Origin: Nyssa sinensis
Lineage: Eukaryota > Streptophyta > Magnoliopsida > Cornales > Nyssaceae
Assembly: GCA_008638375.1 (NCBI GenBank)
Contig: CM018051.1
Coordinates: 41,328,177-41,392,176, forward strand
Reading direction: 5' to 3'
DNA length: 64,000 nt
Shown: piece by piece, positions 57,953 through 64,000 of the stretch
Numbering within the stretch: the first letter of the stretch is position 1
Layout: each line of letters begins with the position of its first letter
The notes under the pieces: generated by a model
Databases searched by the model: none
What the model saw: only the letters and a program-made list of their open reading frames with translations
Told to the model about the DNA's origin: nothing
Made by a program: the position numbers and the translations under genes

Positions 57953-60709
57953 GATTGAAAATAACCTAGAAAATGCGTTGTAAAGCAGGAAAAAAATCCC
58001 ATTTTTCGTGACGGGAAAGCGATTAGTGACTCACTAGAAATATGGGGACGAAGACTATTCAAGTGGGAATCAAAACAACATCATTTTGATCTCCAAGGGG
58101 TCAGACCGATCTAGACCGGTCAACTCTTAAAGAAAATAGGTTGGTTCACTTACTTATAGTTTGAGCCGATCGATTTTAAATGGAAATAAACTGGTTCACT
58201 CAAAGTTACATAGAACCGGCGGGTTCTTTGAGGAATTGGACTTGTTTAGTGAAATAAAATCCAGACCAGTGGGTTCAGCCCAAACTTGATAGAACATAAA
58301 TTTTGTAAAATTATATTTGAGCCCAAATATTTGTTAAAATTGTGATCAGTCCCTAGAAAAATAACTTAAAATTATTTAATGCCCTTTAAGCTTGGGCAAA
58401 ATAGTAATTTTACCCTTCGGCTTAAAAATAGTGTAACGAAGGTCAATTGAAGTGCAAAAAGAGTCATTTCTAACGTATTTGAGCATTTTGGACTTAATGA
58501 CAAAGTCCAATTAGGCAAATTATATTCCAAAATATATGAACAGACAAACTGGATTAATTTCAAAAAAGTCCTAATGAGTTAATTAAGCTACCGAAAGAAC
58601 TCTAATAACTAGGAGGGTACCCATTGTAAGGTTTTTCGACATTTCAAACTCAACGGTGAGGTCTATTTCATCAAACAAGGTACTAAAAATGCAGATCTGT
58701 AGAAATGGATAATTGACAAACTACCCTTAATAATATATAGGCTACTAGATAGACTGGAAAATATTAGAAAGGGGCAAACCTAAGATTGTTGAACACTTAG
58801 GACCTAATAGTGAGGTCAAATTGAGCCTTCGGGAACCTAACGATCGTCCCACATGAAAGTGCAAAATTATGAAAAATGTCCATAGACTTAAAAGTAAGCC
58901 ACATAAAGGCTAATTAAGATATAGAAAAACCTAAGTTTAGTATCTTTGACATTCCGGATCCAACGATGATGTTCGTTTGGGAAAAGATAGAACTCTAAAA
59001 CAAACTGAAAAATGACAAACATATTCCGAAGACTTAATGAAACTACCAGAAGAGTATAAGAAGTATAGATGGACTTATACCAATGTTTTAAGGACCCCCT
59101 GGACTCAAAAATGAAGTCCGTTTAAGCAAACGACGTGTGGAACTATGTGGAACATAAGGGTGAAATTACCAAAATGCTCCAAAGGGCTAAAGTTAGTTAA
59201 TAAATGAACTAGGAAGCATTATGAATTCTAACTAGAGGACTTAAGGGAATCCTAAATAATGAGACTGAGCATTTAGTGAAAATGCTTTAGGCCATGATGA
59301 GTGCTAATAAAGTATGAATGTATATTGATCTATGATTTAGGATCACAAGCAAGGGGATTAGAGATGAGATGATTAGTGAAGTAAGTCAGTAAGAATGTAA
59401 TAGTGAACTTTGGGCCACACGTGAGTAATTTAAAACTTTGAAGTGCGAGTTTTTGCACTATATGTTTTAGAACTATGTTTTCTATCACATTATTGTTATT
59501 AAACAAATTATTATCGTCTTGATTTATCAAACTACTATCATTTTATCAAACCAATTGTCATTGTTTTAAAGAACAAATTGCTATCATTTTACTAATAGAA
59601 CTGCCATCATTTTATTGATTGAATTACAATTGTTTATCATTGAATTGTTATTGTTCTATTAAACTCTGTTTTAAAATGTGAAGCACGAAAATTGTATCCA
59701 ATTGTTTGAGTTATTTCAAATCATTTATGGAATTCTTTTAAATTGTTTTACCATTCCATTAGGCAATTTTGATGTGTTATTACTCACCAAAAGTGAACAT
59801 TTTAGGTACACCTAGTGTACAGGATTAGCAGTAACTAAGTCATGACCAAGCCTGCATTGGGTTCTCTACAATAGACATTGATTATCGTGGTGATAACCAC
59901 AATGTTTACTGTAGAGTTGGCATGTTCCTTATTTAATTGGGAAGCTTATCGCCTTTTTGGCATAACTTTAATTATATTGAAAATTGTCATCCTGCTTCTA
60001 GCAAATTATTATTTCAATTTTATAACTGTTTGCTAAATTGCCTATATTGAAATTGTTAAATTGATTGTATTGTATGACAAATTGTTTTAGAACTCGATTG
60101 ATACTCCAAAAATTGTTACCATGCTTCACATTTACTATTACCCGATTGAAAAACTAGATTGATGGAGAATTGCTTTATCATTTTTTAGCTCTAAAAACTC
60201 CATTGGTCTAAAACCCATGATAGAGAACCATGAGTACTCACGAGCTTTTCACAAAGCTCATATAGATTTATCTATGCACATTTCAGGTACACTCTAAGGG
60301 AAGAACAAATAATAAGTAGTGATTAAGGAACCATTAAGTATAGAGGGAATCTGCAAGAGAAGCAGCATAGGATATCCCAGTTTCCTTAAGGATGATATGC
60401 TAATAGTAGACGAAAACTAGAATGAGAAGATTAGAGAAGAAGATTAGTAGATTTGTAGATTTATTAGCCATCGATTGAATTTGTAATTGGGCCCACAATG
60501 TTGTAAACCTTGTACACTTGTATATGCACGGTTATGAATTAGTATTGCTCTGCCAAGTGTGATTGCATTCATGTTTTAAAAAATATATATTTACAAAATC
60601 CCGCTGCTAACTATTGTTCTAAAGAATGCAATTAACTAGGGACCGAATTGAAGATCTTATGGCCGGTCACATTCCGTAATCGGCATAAGATGGGTTTCGG
60701 GATGTGACA
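57953..60709 (+). mobile_element. Long LTR body, plus orientation (5' end unresolved), inserted in copia 2
   Basis: It ends GGTTTCGGGATGTGACA at 60709, directly next to copia 2 integrase sequence, with GAAGT (60710-60714) as the likely right duplication. It contains several GACATTCCGGATCCAACGAT-type units (58480-59000), as in the other LTRs. Its TG start was not found; the minus-orientation LTR ending at 57952 may be inserted in it, with GATTG at 57953-57957 as a candidate right duplication. The rest is AT-rich and non-coding. Confidence 0.65.
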
Positions 60710-61110
60710 GAAGTCATCTACTATAACTACTATATATCTCCTACCTCCTAGACTCTCTATACGAGTTGGACCCATTAAGTTCATATGAATCAATTCTAAT
60801 GGTCTAGAAGTAGCAAGAGATGGACTTCTTATGTGACACTCTAGCTTGTTTTGCCTTTTGGCATATACCACATAGACCTATAGAAATTTTCCCTAGTTTT
60901 GGTAGATCACAAACTAGATCTTTGTTGGACAACATCTTTAAATCTTTTGGGTTCAAATGACCTAGTCTTTTATGCCACAAGTTACAGTTCTTAACTTTGG
61001 CACTATTGCATATGATAGTTGGATTTGGACTAATCCCATAATAGTTGTCCACAATCCTAATCCCTAGCAAGGCACGCTCCCCTTTTGTGTCATAAACTCT
61101 ACACTCCCTC
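60710..61110 (-). pseudogene. Copia 2 integrase, N-terminal and start of core
   Basis: The minus strand reads LWHKRLGHLNPKDLKMLSN, GLCGICQKAKQARVSHKKS (zinc-binding HHCC) and, after a frame change, SLATSRPLELIHMNLMGPTR, IESLGGRRYIVVIVDDF. The position of the first catalytic Asp reads HMNLMGPT, where the family has (H)xDLxGP, so Asp is changed to Asn. The domain is cut by the LTR ending at 60709. Confidence 0.88.
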
Positions 61111-61560
61111 TTTGAGAAGTGGACTGTAAGACTGTCATCACAAAGTTGGCTTATGTTGATCAGATTTGCTTTAAGACCAACATAAAGGACATTATCTAGT
61201 TTGGGAAACCCATCAATGTGAATTGAACCATTTCCTAAAACACTAGATCTACTACCATCACCAAAAGTGACAGCCCCTCTATTATGATTTTCTAGGTGAG
61301 AAAATAAGGACTTGTCACCAGTTATGTGTCTAGAATACCCACTATCAAAATACCACTATGTAGTATTCTATGCTTTCAAGGTAGTGTGAATAACAAGACA
61401 ATTCAACCTATACTTTCTAACCCAAACTTGTCTAAACCTTTTGGGTTGAATTGTTTTAGACTCAACAAATTTTGGTTGATTCTTGTCACCATTAGTTCTA
61501 ATCTTAGAGTTATTTTGGGACTTTTATGAATTGGTCATTTTATAGACTTTTTGATCTAAA
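61111..61560 (-). pseudogene. Copia 2 aspartic protease
   Basis: The minus strand reads WYFDSGYSRHIT (61357-61322) with the catalytic DSG kept and the family's Cys of SGCSRH changed to Tyr, then GDKSLFSHLENHNRGAVTFG and GSIHIDGFPKLDNVLYVGLK. The upstream KFVESKTIQPKRFRQVWV is the spacer. Confidence 0.87.
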
Positions 61561-62505
61561 CTCTGTGATTTTTTTAACTGAGATGTTCAATTGTTGCTTC
61601 ATGATTAAAAACTTTAATTTTGGCACATTTGAAGTTTTGTGATTTTGTCTTTCCTAACTTCTCTACAATATTTCTTGGTGTGACCATCAACTTGACAATA
61701 AATGCAAAACCAAGTTTTAGGTTATAGTGCCTCTATAGGCTTACGAGTAGAAGGGATAAACTTGATAGGTTAAAGGGGTGTCTATTCATCTTGATTGGTC
61801 ACAGTGGGCTTTTTAGGATCATTGTAAATATTATAACCCAGACTAACCTTGTTATTCTTGACAGATATACTATTCAACGTTTTGTCTAATTTATTAGACA
61901 TGTCTTCAAGAGTAACTTTCAATTCCTTAGCTTTCTTTAATTCAAGTTCAAGATTGTGAACTTTTGCTTGGAAATTAGTCTTTTCAGACTTGGTAAAGAC
62001 TAGCTCATTTTTCAAATTATCAACCTCCAAAACTAAGGAATTATACTCTTGCTCAACTTTTTTGATCTTCTCAAGTAAAGTTACTCTGTAAGCTTTGCGC
62101 TGACTTATGAGTGCATCACTTTCAACACTTGCACTCCTTTTTTTTTTTCAGCCAATTTCAATTTGGCTACAAGTTTGAGATTGGCTTTCTTGAGTTTGAG
62201 TGATTTTTCATACAATTGATCATATGTAGCATGGATATCATAATCAACTTCACAATCACTCTAGCTCTTTGAAAAATTTTCACCATCAAAATCTTGTCCA
62301 CTCACATCAGGGATGTGTGAACACTCAGCAATATTTGTGGTGGCAGTAAAGGCTGAGAATTGTTGTTATTGTTTTTCTTCGTCATTACCTTCACTTTCCC
62401 TATTCTCTTTATTTTCATCATCAGTCAAGGTTGAAGTCATTACCATAGAATTACTATTCTCTTTTTTTTTTTTGTTGGGGCAATCTGCAGCGATATGACC
62501 ATACT
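61561..62505 (-). pseudogene. Copia 2 gag C-terminal region (Sirevirus-type)
   Basis: The minus strand holds a zinc-knuckle remnant YKYGHIAADCPNKKK (62505-62460), an acidic linker ending NRESEGNDEE, and a long coiled coil KNELVFTKSEKTNFQAKVHN, LELELKKAKELKVTLEDMSN (62030-61880). SLGYNIYNDPKKP follows before a second knuckle-like stretch near 61680. This knuckle-plus-coiled-coil Gag tail is typical of Sirevirus-lineage copia elements. The LTR at 62506 interrupts the knuckle. Confidence 0.82.
62501..62505 (+). repeat. Probable target-site duplication ATACT (left copy)
   Basis: ATACT lies directly before TGTAACACC. The right copy would be outside the window. Confidence 0.5.
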
Positions 62506-62767
62506 TGTAACACCCCGACCCAAGGATGCCGAACCTAAGACACGTTTTGTAAGGATCTAACAAATAGTCCAGAAATTATTACAAAGAAGTGTATTGTAAT
62601 ACAAAATCATATTGTGTGTCATGATGTTATAGTCATATATATTTATAATTATATGTGTATAAAAGCATTTAAAATTTCACACATTAAATATATAATATGT
62701 GTGGTAACCATAAGGAAATAATAAAATATATATATATATGGTAAGCTATGTAATTACAGATGATACT

Positions 62768-62812
62768 ATATGTATGTATGTATGTATGTATGTATATATA
62801 TATATATATATA
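62768..62812 (+). repeat. (TATG)n-(TA)n microsatellite
   Basis: About seven GTAT units are followed by a TA run. Confidence 0.92.
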
Positions 62813-63159
62813 TACACGGCTATATCAATATTCCTACATAAAAATATGTATATGTATATATATTTAAGAATAAATGAGGGAATAAAGAAATGAAAAAAAC
62901 TGTGGAATTATATAGAATTGAGAGGAAGAAATTGAGAAGTGACGAGAGAGAAGCAGTGGCTACCTACAGCCGTAGGCACTGCTCTCCATGTCTGCTCCAT
63001 GTGAACTCCATGTGAAAGAAATGATGAAGAGAGAAATGGCGGCCATGGCATGTGGCAATGCCATAGCTTCAAAGGCTGCATGCGAAATACGTGTTGCTCA
63101 AATCACTTCAAAATATAAACCTAAAAGCTCTGGTAACATCGGAAATAGAAAGGAGTTAG

Positions 63160-63161
<2 letters not shown>

Positions 63162-63201
<40 letters not shown>
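63162..63201 (+). repeat. (GA)n microsatellite
   Basis: About 20 GA units follow TTAGTGC in the LTR, at a place comparable to the (GA)n of the Tekay 5' LTR. Confidence 0.95.
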
Positions 63202-63205
<4 letters not shown>

Positions 63206-64000
63206 CTGAAGTAAGAAGGACGAATTGTGAGAAACAGTCAACAAGTAAATTTTGGTTAAATTGTGTTTAATTATGTTTCTGATTTAAAGCATGCAAATGT
63301 AGAGTCTCAATCGATAAGTTACAAGCTTTAGTTTGCAAAAAGAATAGATGGAAATTATGTTGAATCAAAGTAGAAATTACAATTACAAGTTGAACCAAAA
63401 ATTCAGGAAGTTAGAAAAACAAGTCTGAACCGACCATTGTCAATTCAATTTTGGCCTATAGGAACCTAAAATAGACTACCCCAGTGTCTTAAAAATGCTA
63501 GAACGCGACCCTAAAACGAAAAGGATAAACCCAAAAACATGAGTTGCAGGTTTCAGCCATAAACCCAACCCTTGTTTTAAGACTTCTAAACTTGCTTTTG
63601 AGAATAGGGATTGAACCCTCATGCCATGAGGGTTACGTTGAACCAAACCCCATTAAAAATGATGATGAAATAAGAGTTTACGATGAAATTGTAGGTTCAA
63701 GTATCAAGTCTTAAACCGAACGATTAGGTTAGTTTTAAGACTTCAAGTGAATGCCAAAAGATTGGCCAACCCTCTAGGAACATTGATCACCCAAGAATAG
63801 GAGAAATCGACGATTAAAAACACACGAAATTGGAAGGAAAGAAACCCAGAAATTAGGGCAACAGTGGTTTAATTGGTGAAGAAGACGGCGAGTTGACTCG
63901 TCGTTTTGAATCGAGTCACACGAGTTAACTCAAGACACGTGTAAGGAGGCGAGATGGCCACTGCATTATTTGAACAACGCCGTTTTGAATTTGGTTTAAA

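Larger units (their letters stand above)
62506..64000 (+). mobile_element. Long LTR, 5' part, running off the window, inserted in copia 2 gag
   Basis: It starts TGTAACACCCCGACCCAAGG, close to the 8760 LTR start TGTAACACCTCGACC. It contains TATG and TA repeats (62768-62812) and a (GA)n run (63162-63201). Nothing shows whether it is solo or part of a full element. No coding region. Confidence 0.78.

Noticed and set aside
62988..63209. Open frame ending in an Arg-Glu repeat
   Set aside because: The tail is the (GA)n microsatellite; the frame lies in an LTR and has no recognisable domain.

Overview
This window is plant nuclear DNA made almost entirely of decayed LTR retrotransposons. I found no host gene, no tRNA or rRNA gene and no bacterial-type feature. 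The evidence is the set of protein families (Ty1/copia of Sirevirus type; Ty3/gypsy chromovirus of Tekay/Del type; Ty3/gypsy of Tat/Retand type with two RNase H domains), the tRNA-iMet primer site, the many (TA)n and (GA)n microsatellites and the very long (3-4.4 kb) LTRs. It looks like gene-poor, probably methylated, repeat-rich chromatin of an angiosperm with a large genome. I cannot name the species.

Layout. (1) 1-33831: an old minus-strand Sirevirus-like copia element (copia 1) whose 5' LTR lies at 32343-33831 and whose gag-pol runs leftward to about 1400. Two long solo LTRs split it: 3973-6901 (TSD AATTC) and 8760-32246 (TSD TTACC). The second of these was itself split by a plus-strand Tekay-type gypsy element (10649-29752; TSD GGGGT/GAGGT). 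That element then received solo LTRs at 18712-22163 (TSD GAGGA, in integrase) and 26150-29562 (TSD GGGCA/GGGCG, in its 3' LTR). The result is a four-level nest that can be read to the base. (2) 33832-36646: AT-rich DNA without genes, holding one fold-back (MITE-like) element. (3) 36647-46604: a complete but dead Tat/Retand-type gypsy element (Tat A) with 5-bp TSDs ATATT, both LTRs, gag-pol, a tandem-repeat 3' UTR and an antisense gene with its own TATA box. (4) 46605-47992: spacer. (5) 47993 to about 54900: a second Tat element (Tat B), broken after its tandem-repeat 3' UTR. (6) About 54900-60709: two long LTR bodies in opposite orientation. (7) 60710-62505: part of a second minus-strand Sirevirus-like element (copia 2), hit by LTRs on both sides. 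(8) 62506-64000: the start of another LTR that runs off the window.

Every coding region carries premature stops or frameshifts. Many stops are TAG where the family has Gln (CAG) or Trp (TGG), the footprint of C-to-T decay at methylated cytosine. Several catalytic residues have changed by the same kind of transition. Above the element level, LTRs of different families share the same internal modules: a block around a TTCGACATTCCGGACTCAA core, tRNA-like segments with A and B boxes, and a GGTACYCR-GCCARCGGG tandem unit. This shared LTR architecture, the antisense gene of Tat A, and the identical premature stops shared by Tat A and Tat B are the most rewarding points for follow-up.
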